Shown: in pieces, positions 53,315-62,148 of the stretch
Numbering within the stretch: the stretch's first letter is position 1
Layout of the letters: each line of letters starts with the position of its first letter
Assembly: GCF_023498005.1 (NCBI RefSeq)
Contig: NZ_CP097289.1
Location: 7,626,001 to 7,690,000, forward strand
DNA from: Streptomyces durmitorensis
Lineage (GTDB): Bacteria > Actinomycetota > Actinomycetes > Streptomycetales > Streptomycetaceae
Reading direction: 5' to 3'
DNA: 64,000 nt
The notes under the pieces: generated by a model
Database searches by the model: none
What the model was told of the DNA's origin: nothing
What the model saw: the letters and a program-made list of their open reading frames with translations, nothing else
Translations under genes and position numbers: made by a program

Positions 53315-53758
53315 ATGATTGCCGAGACCGTCTGTTCCGCCGTATCCGCGGCCGGCCTCGGCATCGCCGCGATCACGGCCTATCGCAAGCGTTTCCTCGC
53401 GGCGACGCGCCTCGCCGCCTATTCCCTGGTCCCGGTGGGCCTGGTGATGACCGGTGTCGTGGGATGGCTGGCCGACACCGCCTTCAGCATGAAGGCCTGG
53501 GCGGGCTTCGGCGTGCTCGGCGTCGCCTGGCTGCTCTTCATGATCACCCGCGCCGTGGAGCGCCGCTCCGGCGGCACCCGCAAGGAGCGCAAGGCCGCGA
53601 AGGCGGCCCAGCGCGAGGCGGTGGCCCCCGCGGCGTCCGCGCCCTCCCTGGGCCAGGGCGCCCGCCCGGCCGCCCAGCCCGCGGCCCAGCCGAAGGCGGC
53701 CGCGCCCAAGGAGGACTTCAGCGACATCGAGGCCATCCTGAAGAAGCACGGCATCTGA
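53315..53758 (+). CDS. small membrane protein with polar tail
   Basis: This 147-residue protein has three hydrophobic segments at about residues 1-18 (MIAETVCSAVSAAGLGIAAI), 28-50 and 55-78, then a basic linker (RKERKAAKAAQRE) and a Pro/Ala-rich tail that ends in DFSDIEAILKKHGI, a short amphipathic helix. TGGAGGACCGG precedes the ATG at 53315, which fixes the start. No family recognised. The C-terminal helix may bind a partner protein. A longer frame upstream (from 53204) lacks support. Confidence 0.8.
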   Translation: MIAETVCSAVSAAGLGIAAITAYRKRFLAATRLAAYSLVPVGLVMTGVVGWLADTAFSMKAWAGFGVLGVAWLLFMITRAVERRSGGTRKERKAAKAAQREAVAPAASAPSLGQGARPAAQPAAQPKAAAPKEDFSDIEAILKKHGI

Positions 53759-53799
53759 CGGAGCACGGCACCTGACGGGAGGGGCTCCCGCCCCGCAGG

Positions 53800-55347
53800 T
53801 CAGCCGCCCAGCCGCACCTTCGCGATCACGTTCACGCCCTCGACCCACTCCACCGACGCGTTCGCACACCTCACCGCGCGCCCTCTTCCGGGGAACGCGG
53901 GGTCGGGCAGGGCCAGACCCACGCGATGCGGTCCGCGCGCCCCGGCGGGCACCGCGAGCTCTCCGCTCACGGTGGCCACGGCAGGCCCCGAGTGGTCGTC
54001 CCCGGTCTCCGCACGCCCCTGCGGCCGCCAGTCCCGCCAGTCCGCCCCGGTGTCCGTGGAGGCCACCGTCCGCCCGTCCGCGTCCAGGAGCACGAGCCGG
54101 ACGGGACGCGGGTGCTTCGGCGCCGCGAAGCCGCGGTTGACCACGTCGACCTGCACGGGAAGGCGGCCGCGCCGGGCGGCGGAGAGGTCGTGGCGAGCCT
54201 CGCGCACCTCGATCCGGTAGCCCAGGTGATCCCGCAGATACTCGAACTGCGTGCGCGCCACCGGCCGCCCGTCACGCCCCCGGAAGTAGCCGTCCGAGAC
54301 CGGAAGCAGCGCGTCCACCGTCTGTCGCTCGGTGAGCTCCGCCGTCTTCCAGGCGGGGACGGTCACCGTGGCGTTGTGCACCAGGGAGAGGCTGTCGAAC
54401 CGGAGCGTCTGGAGCCGCCGCGCGGCGGCCACCCCGGGGATGACGGTGCTCCACGCGTACGGATCCGTGCTCTGCCCCTTGTCCCACGGCATCTCCCCGT
54501 CCATCATCCGCGTCCGCGAGACGTCGAGATAGCTGGGCCAGCCCGGGTTGCCGGGGACGTAGTAGTCCCACTCGCCCTCGCCGAGCGTCACGTAGTCGTT
54601 GTGGAAACCGATCCGGTCCAGGATCGCCCTGTTGGTGATCATGTCGCGCTTCTCGGCGTAGCGGACCTGGGTGTGCAGTCCCGGCGGCAGCGCTTCGACG
54701 AGGCTCGTCATGATGGCGGTGACGGCGTCGGGGTAGGTCTCGTGGGCGTAGTGACTGCCGTGCCACTCGCCCCACGTGCCGAGGAAGCCGGCCTGCCAGA
54801 CGGCCACCACATCGCTGTTGCGCGCGACGACCGGCGCCAGCTGTCCGATGTGGCGCTGGATGTCCTGCACGGTGTAGCGACGGTTCTCCCGCACTCCGTC
54901 GTCGTACACGAAGCGCAGGACCGCCGCGTATCCCTTGCGGCGCAGCCCGCGCAGGACGCTCTCGATGTTGTCGAGCGCGCTCGGCGGGATCGTGGAGGTC
55001 GCGAAGTCCCAGAGGTAGAAGTACAGCTGGGTGAGGTTCGCGCCGGGGCCGTACTCGCGCTCCAGGAGATCGAGCGTCCGCGCGGAGTCGGGGGAGTGGT
55101 CCTGTTCGTTCGGCCAGGGGCTCGTGAGGTCCACGGCGTTGTACGACATCTCGTATCGGAACCCGCGGCGGGGATTGGCCAGCGGGGCACGGCCCGCCGG
55201 GTCGTCGGGGCGGATGCCGCGGTGGGGGACCCGGTGCCAGGCGGCCGAGGGGGCGCCGGATGCGGAGGGCGCCGTGGCGAGCGGCGTGAGCGCTGCCGCG
55301 GTCGCGCCGAGCGCGGTCGTCAACAACCGTCTGCGTTCGATGGGCAT
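53800..55347 (-). CDS. Tat-exported DUF4832/DUF4874 protein
   Basis: This 515-residue protein has a twin-arginine leader (MPIERRRLLTTALGATAAAL). It then has the DUF4874 region with ANPRRGFRYEMSYNAVDL and TQLYFYLWDFATSTIP, and the DUF4832 part with RNSDVVAVWQAGFLGTWGEW, FHNDYVTLGEGEWDYY and a C-terminal Ig-like beta domain. The barrel-like N-half resembles glycoside hydrolases such as those of family 42-like folds, but no function is established. GGGAG lies 5-6 bases before the ATG at 55347, which is preferred over 55410. Probably an exported glycan-active enzyme. Confidence 0.85.
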   Translation of the reverse strand: MPIERRRLLTTALGATAAALTPLATAPSASGAPSAAWHRVPHRGIRPDDPAGRAPLANPRRGFRYEMSYNAVDLTSPWPNEQDHSPDSARTLDLLEREYGPGANLTQLYFYLWDFATSTIPPSALDNIESVLRGLRRKGYAAVLRFVYDDGVRENRRYTVQDIQRHIGQLAPVVARNSDVVAVWQAGFLGTWGEWHGSHYAHETYPDAVTAIMTSLVEALPPGLHTQVRYAEKRDMITNRAILDRIGFHNDYVTLGEGEWDYYVPGNPGWPSYLDVSRTRMMDGEMPWDKGQSTDPYAWSTVIPGVAAARRLQTLRFDSLSLVHNATVTVPAWKTAELTERQTVDALLPVSDGYFRGRDGRPVARTQFEYLRDHLGYRIEVREARHDLSAARRGRLPVQVDVVNRGFAAPKHPRPVRLVLLDADGRTVASTDTGADWRDWRPQGRAETGDDHSGPAVATVSGELAVPAGARGPHRVGLALPDPAFPGRGRAVRCANASVEWVEGVNVIAKVRLGG

Positions 55348-55525
55348 GAGGCTCCCTCGTTCGTGTGGCGGTGCCGCCGAGTCTGACGAGGTGCGTCGCT
55401 GGTGAGCCATGGACGGAACGGGCGGGACGCTGGACTTTTGCAGGTCACGGAATGCGGCGAACTCCCCCGCTTTCCGGGCGTGTTGGTCATCGGTACCCCC
55501 GGGACTGAGTCATCATCGCCGCGAG

Positions 55526-55696
55526 ATGCTGGAGACCGCACCGGGCGATGCCGCCCCGCCGACCGATGAGCGAGCCGCGACGGAAGAGCCCAAGGGCTGT
55601 CTGTTCGCGCTCTCCCAGCCACCCCTGATGATCTTCCTGGCGGTGATCGGCGTCCTGATCCTGATGGGTTCGTTGCACGATCTGCTGGGGCTCTAA
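55526..55696 (+). CDS. 56-residue single-helix membrane protein
   Basis: It begins MLETAPGDAAPPTDERAATE, then KGCLFALSQPPLMIFLAVIG, with one helix to residue about 50 and a LHDLLGL end. This short pattern, polar N-terminus then KGCLFALSQPP before the helix, is of a type I recall in Streptomyces. No ribosome site is obvious. It is divergent from the DUF4832 gene. Function unknown. Confidence 0.65.
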   Translation: MLETAPGDAAPPTDERAATEEPKGCLFALSQPPLMIFLAVIGVLILMGSLHDLLGL

Positions 55697-55761
55697 GCGC
55701 GCTAAGTGCTCTGGGGGCTCTGAGGGCTCTGGGGGTTCTCCGGGCCGTCGCGGTTGGGGCC

Positions 55762-56325
55762 TCAGCCCGCCGCTTCCTTGCGCCGGGCCCGGTAGGCGGC
55801 GACGTGCAGTCGGTTGCCGCAGGTCCGGCTGTCGCAGTAGCGGCGCGAGCGGTTGCGGGAGAGGTCGACGAAGGCGTGCCGGCAGTCCGGGGCCTCGCAG
55901 CGCCGCAGCCGCTCCTGCTCGCCGGCGACCACGAAGAACGCGAGCGCCATCCCGCAGTCCGCCGCGAGGTGGTCGGCGATGGAGGCGCCGGGCGCGAAGT
56001 AGTGCACGTGCCAGTCGTAGCCGTCGTGGTCGGTGAGCCGGGGCGTGGTGCCCGCCGCGGCGATCAGTTCGTTGATCACCGCCGCCGCGGCCTGCGGCTC
56101 GGGCGCCGCGAAGACTTCCCGGAAGCGGCTCCGGATGTGCCGGACGCCGGTCAGGTCACGCTCCGAGAGCACCCCGACGTCACTTATGTCGTGGTTTCGT
56201 ACGAACTCGCCCAAGGCTGCTAGGTCCGCGAGCCCCTCCGTCCCGGCGCTGTCGTCGTCCGGCGCGGTGTTCACCAGATCGACCACGGCGTCGAGTGCGC
56301 ACCGGGTGTCGTGGGTGATCAGCAC
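55762..56325 (-). CDS. ABATE/CGNR zinc-finger transcription regulator
   Basis: This 187-residue protein has an N-terminal ABATE domain (DAVVDLVNTAPDDDSAGTEG, RHIRSRFREVF) and a C-terminal CGNR zinc finger: LRRCEAPDCRHAFVDLSRN followed by RYCDSRTCGNRLHVAAYRAR, with the family-naming CGNR intact. The family is thought to bind DNA and small ligands. The GTG at 56325 has GGGAGC 7 bases before it; the longer frame to 56634 runs across a hairpin and is rejected. It is preceded upstream by the ssgB terminator. Confidence 0.9.
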   Translation of the reverse strand: MLITHDTRCALDAVVDLVNTAPDDDSAGTEGLADLAALGEFVRNHDISDVGVLSERDLTGVRHIRSRFREVFAAPEPQAAAAVINELIAAAGTTPRLTDHDGYDWHVHYFAPGASIADHLAADCGMALAFFVVAGEQERLRRCEAPDCRHAFVDLSRNRSRRYCDSRTCGNRLHVAAYRARRKEAAG

Positions 56326-56428
56326 GATTTGCTCCCTGGCCTGGGGGTAGTGGGCTCTCCCCGCGCTCCTGGAGAGCCCGGGGAAGGGTGCCCGCCGATG
56401 CTGGCCGATGCTAGCGGCTTCGCGACAG

Positions 56429-56480
56429 GACACACCGGCGCCGTCGCCGCGGGAGTCCGCGGCGACGGCGCCGGTGTGTC
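56429..56480 (-). terminator. 24-base-pair hairpin after ssgB
   Basis: Perfect 24-base arms (core CACACCGGCGCCGTCGCCGC) around GAGT, 75 bases after the ssgB stop and upstream of the CGNR gene start. It is one of the longest perfect stems in the window. Confidence 0.75.
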
Positions 56481-56554
56481 TGCACTGTGCGGTTGTCATG
56501 CCCGAGCCGTCGCCCCGAGTCGGACGGCGCCGGGCGCTCTCGCGCGGCCTGGAG

Positions 56555-56968
56555 CTAACTTTCGGCCAGGATGTGCGAGAGCTCCGTATCCAGATCGAAG
56601 TGGCGGTGTTCCGTGCCGGGCGGCACGGCCGCATCGGTTCGCTTCAGGAACGATTCCAGGGCCCGCGCCGGGGCCTCGAGCAGAGCCTCACCCTCGGGGG
56701 AACTCAGGGCGATGCAGACAACACCCTGACCGTGGCTCCGGGACGGCCAGACTCGGACGTCGCCGGTACCGGTGGGCCGGTGCAGGCCCTCGGCGAGGAG
56801 GTCGCGGGCGAACACCCACTCGACGGTTTCCTCGGCTCCGGTGTGGAAGGTGGCGTGCACGGCATAGGGATCGGCCGTGTCATACCGCAGTCCTGCGGGT
56901 ACAGGCAGTGAGGACTCGCTCGACACAACGAGGCGCAGGTGCAGCTCGCAGCTGACCGTGGTGTTCAT
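56555..56968 (-). CDS. ssgB: SsgB, sporulation-specific cell division regulator
   Basis: This 137-residue SsgA-like protein reads MNTTVSCELHLRLVVSSESS at the start, with PAGLRYDTADPYAVHATFH, EWVFARDLLAEGLHRPTG and the end TELSHILAES, the almost invariant SsgB sequence of streptomycetes. SsgB binds FtsZ and marks future septa in sporulating aerial hyphae, localised by SsgA. The ATG at 56968 gives the normal 137-residue length; AAAGG lies 11 bases before it. A long leader with GTTTAC-type sequence may hold a sporulation-sigma promoter, which I did not fix. It ends at a strong hairpin. Confidence 0.96.
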   Translation of the reverse strand: MNTTVSCELHLRLVVSSESSLPVPAGLRYDTADPYAVHATFHTGAEETVEWVFARDLLAEGLHRPTGTGDVRVWPSRSHGQGVVCIALSSPEGEALLEAPARALESFLKRTDAAVPPGTEHRHFDLDTELSHILAES

Positions 56969-57159
56969 AAGCGCCAGGGCCTTTCGCTCAGTGTGCGCTC
57001 GGGGATTCGCACGTCGGCGAAATCGACATGCCACCTACGGTGCCGTTGTAAACCCCTCTGAGGGTTTTGGGTGTCTTTAGGTAGCTCGTACGGCGGGTTG
57101 TTTGTTCGGTCGGTACGGCCATTCCGGTGACGGGTTTCCGTCCGGTAGGGTTTGGCCGT

Positions 57160-57591
57160 ATGAATACGGGGAGTAACGAGCCGGGGGTTGCTGAAACAAT
57201 CACCGGTACGAAGGACGAACAGCCACTCGGATCGCGTGCGCCGGAGTTCATCCAGGCCCGCAAGGCGCTGCACCTCAGCTGGCAGGTCGGCGTGTTCATC
57301 GTCGGTCTCGCTGTGGTTGCCGCGGGCATCGTGATGCTGCCGCTGCCCGGACCGGGCTGGCTGGTGATCTTCGGCGGAATGGCGATCTGGGCGACCGAGT
57401 TCGTCTGGGCCCAGCTGGTCCTTCGCTGGACGAAGCGGAAGGTCACGGAGGCGGCGCAGCGCGCGCTCGACCCCAAGGTCCGACGCCGCAACATCATCCT
57501 GACGACCATCGGCCTGGTGATCATCGCCGTGCTCGTCGCGATCTACGTCTGGAAGTTCGGGTTCGAGATGCCTTGGAAGATCAAGGAGTGA
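57160..57591 (+). CDS. PGPGW-motif membrane protein (TIGR02611-like)
   Basis: This 143-residue protein has three helices, two of them flanking the family-defining loop VMLPLPGPGWLVIFGGMAIW (residues about 62-81), and a last helix TTIGLVIIAVLVAIYVWKFG near the C-terminus. The cytoplasmic stretch between is basic. TAGGGT (57146-57151) lies 8 bases before the ATG, so the transcript may be leaderless. Function unknown. It is divergent from ssgB and just upstream of a tRNA-Val gene. Confidence 0.87.
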   Translation: MNTGSNEPGVAETITGTKDEQPLGSRAPEFIQARKALHLSWQVGVFIVGLAVVAAGIVMLPLPGPGWLVIFGGMAIWATEFVWAQLVLRWTKRKVTEAAQRALDPKVRRRNIILTTIGLVIIAVLVAIYVWKFGFEMPWKIKE

Positions 57592-57656
57592 CCTCCGGGT
57601 GACTCCAGGCGGTCGGAGGCACCCGCTGACATGCGGTAATGTTCTCCGTGCGCCCG

Positions 57657-57728
57657 GGGCGATTAGCTCAGTGGGAGAGCGCTTCGTTCACACCGAAGAG
57701 GTCACTGGTTCGAACCCAGTATCGCCCA
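57657..57728 (+). tRNA. tRNA-Val (CAC), copy A
   Basis: Acceptor GGGCGAT/ATCGCCC, D-arm TAGCTCAGTGGGAGAGC, anticodon stem-loop CTTCG-TTCACAC-CGAAG (anticodon CAC), T-arm GGTTCGAACCC. No CCA is encoded. An identical gene lies at 61087. Confidence 0.95.
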
Positions 57729-57736
57729 CCCCGGAA

Positions 57737-57772
57737 CTGCGGCCCGGAGGCTTTTAAGCCTCCGGGCCGCAG
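57737..57772. terminator. 17-base-pair hairpin after tRNA-Val(CAC) copy A
   Basis: Perfect arms (57737-57753 and 57756-57772), core GGCCCGGAGGCTT, with a two-base TT centre that pairs as a tight loop. It separates the tRNA from the convergent membrane protein gene. Confidence 0.75.
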
Positions 57773-57845
57773 TCGTATTCGCTCGCTTTCCCGTGCGGCA
57801 CAAGGGAATTGACGTCCCGTCGGCTGCCGCGCGGGAAAAGCGGAG

Positions 57846-60473
57846 TCAGTGCATTCTGCCGAGAACGTCACGCACCCGGCGTGCGTCACGCAGCCGCTGT
57901 TCGTACGTGGCGCCGATGGCGAGGAGCAGGAGTCCGGCCAGCGCGGGCGGCAGCCAGCGCGGCAGGGCGTCCACCACTTGGACGATGTAGGGCGCCAGTT
58001 CGTGCAGCGCGTCCAGCGCGAGGACCGCGCCGCCGAGCACCAGCGGAGCCTGTAGCCGGTGCCGGGCGCCCACCAGCGTGATCAGCAGGGCCGCGGTGCC
58101 CAGGAGCAGCGGGCGCTGCCAGTGCGCGTCGCTCCAGGCGGCGATGAGGCTCGGCAGGAGGGTCGCGGCGAGGCCGGGGCCGTACGCGGTCCAGGAGGAC
58201 GTCTCTGGGGAGCGGCGGCGCCGCAGCACGCCGATCAGGAGGGCGGGGACGGTGACCGGCAGGGTGTACGCCTCCGGGGTGCCGACGTCCCAGGCGGCCA
58301 GGCGTACCCAGGTCGCCAGGAGGAACAGCGCACCGGCCGCGTACCCGACGGGGCGGCGGTCCGTGCGGAGCGCGGTGCCCGCGGCGATGACGCCACCCAG
58401 CGCGAGGGCCAGGGCAAGGGTCGTCGCGTGCCCCGTGGTGAGGACGACGGCGAGTCCGCCCGCGAGGGCCCCGGTGATCTCCACCGGCGGCGTCAGCGGG
58501 TGACGGCCGAGCCGGGCCGCGGCGAGGGCGCTGAGCGCGGGGACGACCAGCATGAGCAGCCCGGTGTGGTCCGGACGCAGGTTCCAGGCGGCGCCCGTGG
58601 CACAGGCGAGCGCGGTGGCGTACGCGACGGCCGCACCGACGGCGGCGGGCGCCACACCGGGCACGGGTGCCTGACGGCGGGCCGCGAGCACTGTCGCCGC
58701 CAGGAACAGAGCCGTCAGGGCGCCGAGAGTGCCGAGCGTCGCCTCAGTGGTGGCCAGGGCAAGGAACGCGACGCTCACCGAGGAGGCGACCGCCAGGCTC
58801 AGCGAGGTGAGGGCGACCGCCTTCGAGGCGACGCGCGACGCGACGGCGAGCAGGGCGGCGGTCAGGACGACGTACGCCGACACCCCGGCCGCATAGGGGA
58901 GTTGGAGTGCGGAGGGGAGGATGAGAAGGGCGGCCCAGGCGAGGGTCAGGGCGCCGGAGCGGGTGATGGCGGGGGTGTTGAGGTGAGGTGCGCCGGACGG
59001 ACCCGAGGCGGGGGCGAGGGGCGGTTCGGCGCCCCGCTCCGCACCGGCATCCGCCGAAGGCTCTGCGCCCGGCCTCGTTGCGGACCCCGCATCGGGACCG
59101 GTGGCAGGATCCGCACCGGGCGCCGCGGTCGGCGCCGCGCCGGGACCTGAGGCAGGGGCGGCGGATGGTGCCGCTGCGGCGGCAGCTGACCGGCTGCGCG
59201 GCAGCGTCCCCGGCAGCTCAATGATCGCGGGCAGAAGACGGGCCGCCGCGAACAGCGCCCCGGCGACCGCCGCGAGGACGAGCGAGGCCATGACGGGGTG
59301 TTGGACGGGCAGTCCGGATACGGCGAACGCGTCCCCCGCGTCCTCCGGCGCGCCCGACCACGCCTTTCCGGCCCAACTCACGGGCCCGAACAGGGCGGTG
59401 ACGAACGCGGGCAGCGTCCACAGCGCCGCGAGCGCGTGCACCAGGAGCGCCGCACCGGCGATCCCACGCAGGACGGGGCGCGGCAGGGCGGTGCGTACGA
59501 CCGCCAACAGCGCGATGCCGCACGCCAGATAGCCGGGGACCGTCCATGCGGAGGGCAGCGCCTCGCGCAGCACACCACCGGCCGCGGCCGCCACGAGCAG
59601 GCCGCCCGCGAACGCCGCGCCCGTCGCCTGCGTGATCAGCCACGCAGCCACCAGCGCGATCGACGCGGCAAGCATCAGGAGCGCGCTCGCCCGCGCCGCG
59701 TCGGGCAGATCCGTGGCGGACCAGGACAGATACCCCGAGCTCGCCGCGCCCCACAGCCCCGTGGCGCAGGCGCCGACGGTCGCGATGACGCGTACGGCCG
59801 GGTCCCCGACCCGCAGCGCGATGGCGACGTCGAACGCCGCCGTCACCAGAAGCGCCGCAGTCGTCGCGTGGTCACCCGCCTCCGCGGCGCGCGCCCAGAG
59901 GAACAACGGGAGTTGAGCGGTCGCCACGGCCAGCGGCAAGGGCAGCCGCAGCTCGCGGAAGAGCAGTCCGTACGCCGCCCACAGCGCCGCGAGCCCGGCG
60001 GACGCGGCCGCCGTGTAGCCCAGGGCGTCGGCCTGTGGCAGGGCGACGGCACGGAGGGCGTACGCGTCCAGGGCGGTCAGGGCGAGGCCGAGCGCGGCCA
60101 CCGTCTCCGCCGTCGAACGCAGCTTCCGGCGCAGAAGGAGCGCGGGCACGCCGAGTGCCGTGAGCGTCACGGCCGCGAGGACGGCGCTGCGGCCGCCGAT
60201 GCCGAGATGGCCCCAGCTCACCAGCGTGAAGGCGATCGCCGCGATGGTCAGCAGGATGCCGCCCAGCGTGAGCAGCGCGTTCTGCACGTTCGGCGGTGTG
60301 GCCTCCGGGGCGCGGGCCGGCCGCGGGGGAGCGGGGGCGGGTGCCGCTGCCGCTTGCAGGGCGGTGATCAGCCAGGCGCGGCGTTGCAGCAACTGCGACC
60401 TGCGCGCGTCGAGTCGGTGCAGCTCCAGGTCGAGGACGCGGAGCTCCTCGGCCGGGGGCGGAATGTTCGTCAT
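57846..60473 (-). CDS. large polytopic membrane protein, SCO7613-type
   Basis: This 875-residue protein has a short N-terminal coiled-coil-like part (LDLELHRLDARRSQLLQRRA) then more than twenty hydrophobic helices with little loop. A polar, Pro/Gly/Ala-rich stretch of about 65 residues (SAAAAAAPSAAPASGPGAAP onwards) splits the helices into two blocks. No transporter motif is visible. The layout resembles the actinobacterial membrane family with an SCO7613-like C-terminal domain, function unknown. The ATG at 60473 is chosen over 60509 because the family-type N-terminus starts there. It is divergent from an SRPBCC gene. Confidence 0.8.
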   Translation of the reverse strand: MTNIPPPAEELRVLDLELHRLDARRSQLLQRRAWLITALQAAAAPAPAPPRPARAPEATPPNVQNALLTLGGILLTIAAIAFTLVSWGHLGIGGRSAVLAAVTLTALGVPALLLRRKLRSTAETVAALGLALTALDAYALRAVALPQADALGYTAAASAGLAALWAAYGLLFRELRLPLPLAVATAQLPLFLWARAAEAGDHATTAALLVTAAFDVAIALRVGDPAVRVIATVGACATGLWGAASSGYLSWSATDLPDAARASALLMLAASIALVAAWLITQATGAAFAGGLLVAAAAGGVLREALPSAWTVPGYLACGIALLAVVRTALPRPVLRGIAGAALLVHALAALWTLPAFVTALFGPVSWAGKAWSGAPEDAGDAFAVSGLPVQHPVMASLVLAAVAGALFAAARLLPAIIELPGTLPRSRSAAAAAAPSAAPASGPGAAPTAAPGADPATGPDAGSATRPGAEPSADAGAERGAEPPLAPASGPSGAPHLNTPAITRSGALTLAWAALLILPSALQLPYAAGVSAYVVLTAALLAVASRVASKAVALTSLSLAVASSVSVAFLALATTEATLGTLGALTALFLAATVLAARRQAPVPGVAPAAVGAAVAYATALACATGAAWNLRPDHTGLLMLVVPALSALAAARLGRHPLTPPVEITGALAGGLAVVLTTGHATTLALALALGGVIAAGTALRTDRRPVGYAAGALFLLATWVRLAAWDVGTPEAYTLPVTVPALLIGVLRRRRSPETSSWTAYGPGLAATLLPSLIAAWSDAHWQRPLLLGTAALLITLVGARHRLQAPLVLGGAVLALDALHELAPYIVQVVDALPRWLPPALAGLLLLAIGATYEQRLRDARRVRDVLGRMH

Positions 60474-60565
60474 GGCGTGGAGTGTGGTCCAGGACACAGC
60501 AACCGACATCGGTGCGGATACTCAGTACGTACTCAGATCGGACGCCCTACCGGCAGACTCGGACC

Positions 60566-61024
60566 ATGGACTGGAGCCACTACCGCTTCCGCAGCATCTG
60601 GAACGTGCCCGCACCGCCCTGTGACGTGTACGCCGTCCTCGAACGCGCCGAGGACTATCCGGCGTGGTGGCCCCAGGTGCGTGAGGTGACCCCCGTGGAC
60701 GAGCACAGCGGCACCGCGCGCTTCCGCTCCCTCCTGCCGTACGACCTGTTCGTCACCGGCGAGGAGCGGCTCCGCGACCCGGAGAGCGGAGTCCTGGAGA
60801 TCGCGATGACCGGGGATCTGGAGGGCTGGGCGCGCTGGACCGTCACGGCCGTGCCGGACGGGACACAGGCGGTCTACGAGCAGGAAGTGGTGGTGCGCAA
60901 ACCGCTGATGCGGCGCCTCGCCGTGCCCGGGAGACCCGTCTTCCTCCTCAACCACGCGCTGATGATGCGCGCGGGCGAGCGAGGTCTGAAGGAGCACCTC
61001 GGAGGGGACTTGAGGGGGGACTGA
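60566..61024 (+). CDS. SRPBCC (polyketide cyclase/dehydrase-like) protein
   Basis: This 152-residue single START-like domain begins YRFRSIWNVPAPPCDVYAVL and continues with YPAWWPQVREVTPV, then GDLEGWARWTVTAVPDGTQA and a C-terminal helix. This fold has a hydrophobic pocket for lipid or polyketide ligands; no catalytic residues can be assigned. The ATG at 60566 lies 8 bases after CAGACT-like sequence, a weak leaderless candidate. It is followed by a tRNA-Val gene 62 bases after the stop. Confidence 0.87.
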   Translation: MDWSHYRFRSIWNVPAPPCDVYAVLERAEDYPAWWPQVREVTPVDEHSGTARFRSLLPYDLFVTGEERLRDPESGVLEIAMTGDLEGWARWTVTAVPDGTQAVYEQEVVVRKPLMRRLAVPGRPVFLLNHALMMRAGERGLKEHLGGDLRGD

Positions 61025-61086
61025 CGGCTTCCGCGGAAGCGGTTTGAAGGAAACCCGCGAAGACCTGTATTGTTCAGTCCGTTCCC

Positions 61087-61158
61087 GGGCGATTAGCTCA
61101 GTGGGAGAGCGCTTCGTTCACACCGAAGAGGTCACTGGTTCGAACCCAGTATCGCCCA
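61087..61158 (+). tRNA. tRNA-Val (CAC), copy B
   Basis: Identical over its full length to the gene at 57657, including the flanking CC. The anticodon is CAC and no CCA is encoded. The two copies bracket the polytopic membrane protein and SRPBCC genes. Confidence 0.95.
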
Positions 61159-61169
61159 CCCGGAGAATG

Positions 61170-61199
61170 CCGGTCCGTCACCGACGGACCGGTTTTTTT
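61170..61199 (+). terminator. intrinsic terminator after tRNA-Val(CAC) copy B
   Basis: CCGGTCCGT (61170-61178) pairs with ACGGACCGG (61184-61192), followed by seven T (61193-61199): a classical Rho-independent terminator, unusual in this high-GC genome. Confidence 0.9.
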
Positions 61200-61200
61200 C

Positions 61201-61232
61201 ATGCCAACACAGCTTCATGCCACCACAGCTTC
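61201..61232. repeat. 16-base direct repeat downstream of tRNA-Val
   Basis: ATGCCAACACAGCTTC (61201-61216) is repeated as ATGCCACCACAGCTTC (61217-61232), with one difference, and followed by a further ATGCCC. It lies after the terminator and before the exonuclease stop. Confidence 0.7.
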
Positions 61233-61254
61233 ATGCCCGCACTCGTACGGACCG

Positions 61255-61980
61255 TCAGGCTGCCGCAGGCATTTCGGGCCGCAGGGGCCAGGCCGGATCC
61301 ACGGCCTCCGGCGTACCGCTGCGCGCGAACCAGGCCTGCAGACCGCGCGCCTGCGCCGCGTGCCACACCGCCTGGAGCGCGTGCAGCTCGGCAGGCGAGA
61401 GCCGTTCGAGCCGGGACGCGAAGCGCTGACCCACGGCACGCACGACATCCAGCGCGGCCTGCGCGTCGGCCGCCGCGTCGTGCGCCTCGTCCAGTTCCAC
61501 CGCGTAGTGCGCGCACAGATCGGTCAGGGTGCGGCGGCCCTTGCGGTAACGGTCGAGCTGCTTGTCCAGGACCCGCGGATCCAGGACGCACAGGGACGAG
61601 CCCGCCATGTAGTGGCTGAGCGACGACGCGCGGTGCCTGCGCAACTCCCGGTCCAGGATCGTCAGATCGAACGGTGCGTTCATGACGACGATGGGGCGGC
61701 CCGCCGCACCCTGCTCCGCCAGTTCCCTCGCTATCTCCTCCATCACCGGCGCGGGCCAGCGGCCGTTGTGCTGGAGATGTTCCTCCGTCAGGCCGTGCAC
61801 CGCGGTGGCGCCCGCGGGCACGGGAACGCCCGGGTTCACCAGCCAGCGAGTGATCCGCGGGCGGGTGCCCGCACCTTGCTGGACGACGACGGCGGCCGAC
61901 ACAATGCGGTCGGTCTCGACATCGACGCCCGTGGTCTCCGTGTCGAATGCGGCCAAGGGCCCCTCGTACCAGCACGTCAT
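61255..61980 (-). CDS. DEDDh 3'-5' exonuclease (DNA polymerase III epsilon-like)
   Basis: This 241-residue RNase T/epsilon-type exonuclease has Exo I AAFDTETTGVD (residues about 10-20), Exo II VMNAPFDLTILDRELR near residue 97 and Exo III EAHDAAADAQAALDVV near 165, supplying the four acidic metal ligands and the catalytic His. It is single-domain, so a standalone exonuclease rather than a polymerase fusion. The start ATG at 61980 has no strong ribosome site. It degrades single-stranded DNA or RNA 3' ends; the exact role (repair, RNA turnover) is unknown. It is divergent from the DUF4365 gene. Confidence 0.92.
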   Translation of the reverse strand: MTCWYEGPLAAFDTETTGVDVETDRIVSAAVVVQQGAGTRPRITRWLVNPGVPVPAGATAVHGLTEEHLQHNGRWPAPVMEEIARELAEQGAAGRPIVVMNAPFDLTILDRELRRHRASSLSHYMAGSSLCVLDPRVLDKQLDRYRKGRRTLTDLCAHYAVELDEAHDAAADAQAALDVVRAVGQRFASRLERLSPAELHALQAVWHAAQARGLQAWFARSGTPEAVDPAWPLRPEMPAAA

Positions 61981-62148
61981 AGTGACGCAACTCCTCGATC
62001 ATGTCCGGCAGATGGCTTTCCTCCCCTGCCCACACCGGTGATACCCGGGCCGTTTGCGCTGTACGCAGCCCGGAGACAACAGAGGTACAGGGCCCCGGAA
62101 TTGACCGGCCCGAAGCGGGGATTCACTGGTTCGGAAGGCTCGTTGCAC

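Noticed and set aside
57657..61158. Integrated element with tRNA attachment sites
   Set aside because: No integrase, no phage or plasmid genes; both repeats are full functional tRNA genes, not one full and one partial copy.
62001..62148. Longer N-terminal extension of the DUF4365 and downstream frames
   Set aside because: The upstream in-frame residues lack homology and overlap the divergent exonuclease promoter; the ATG at 62149 is where the domain begins.
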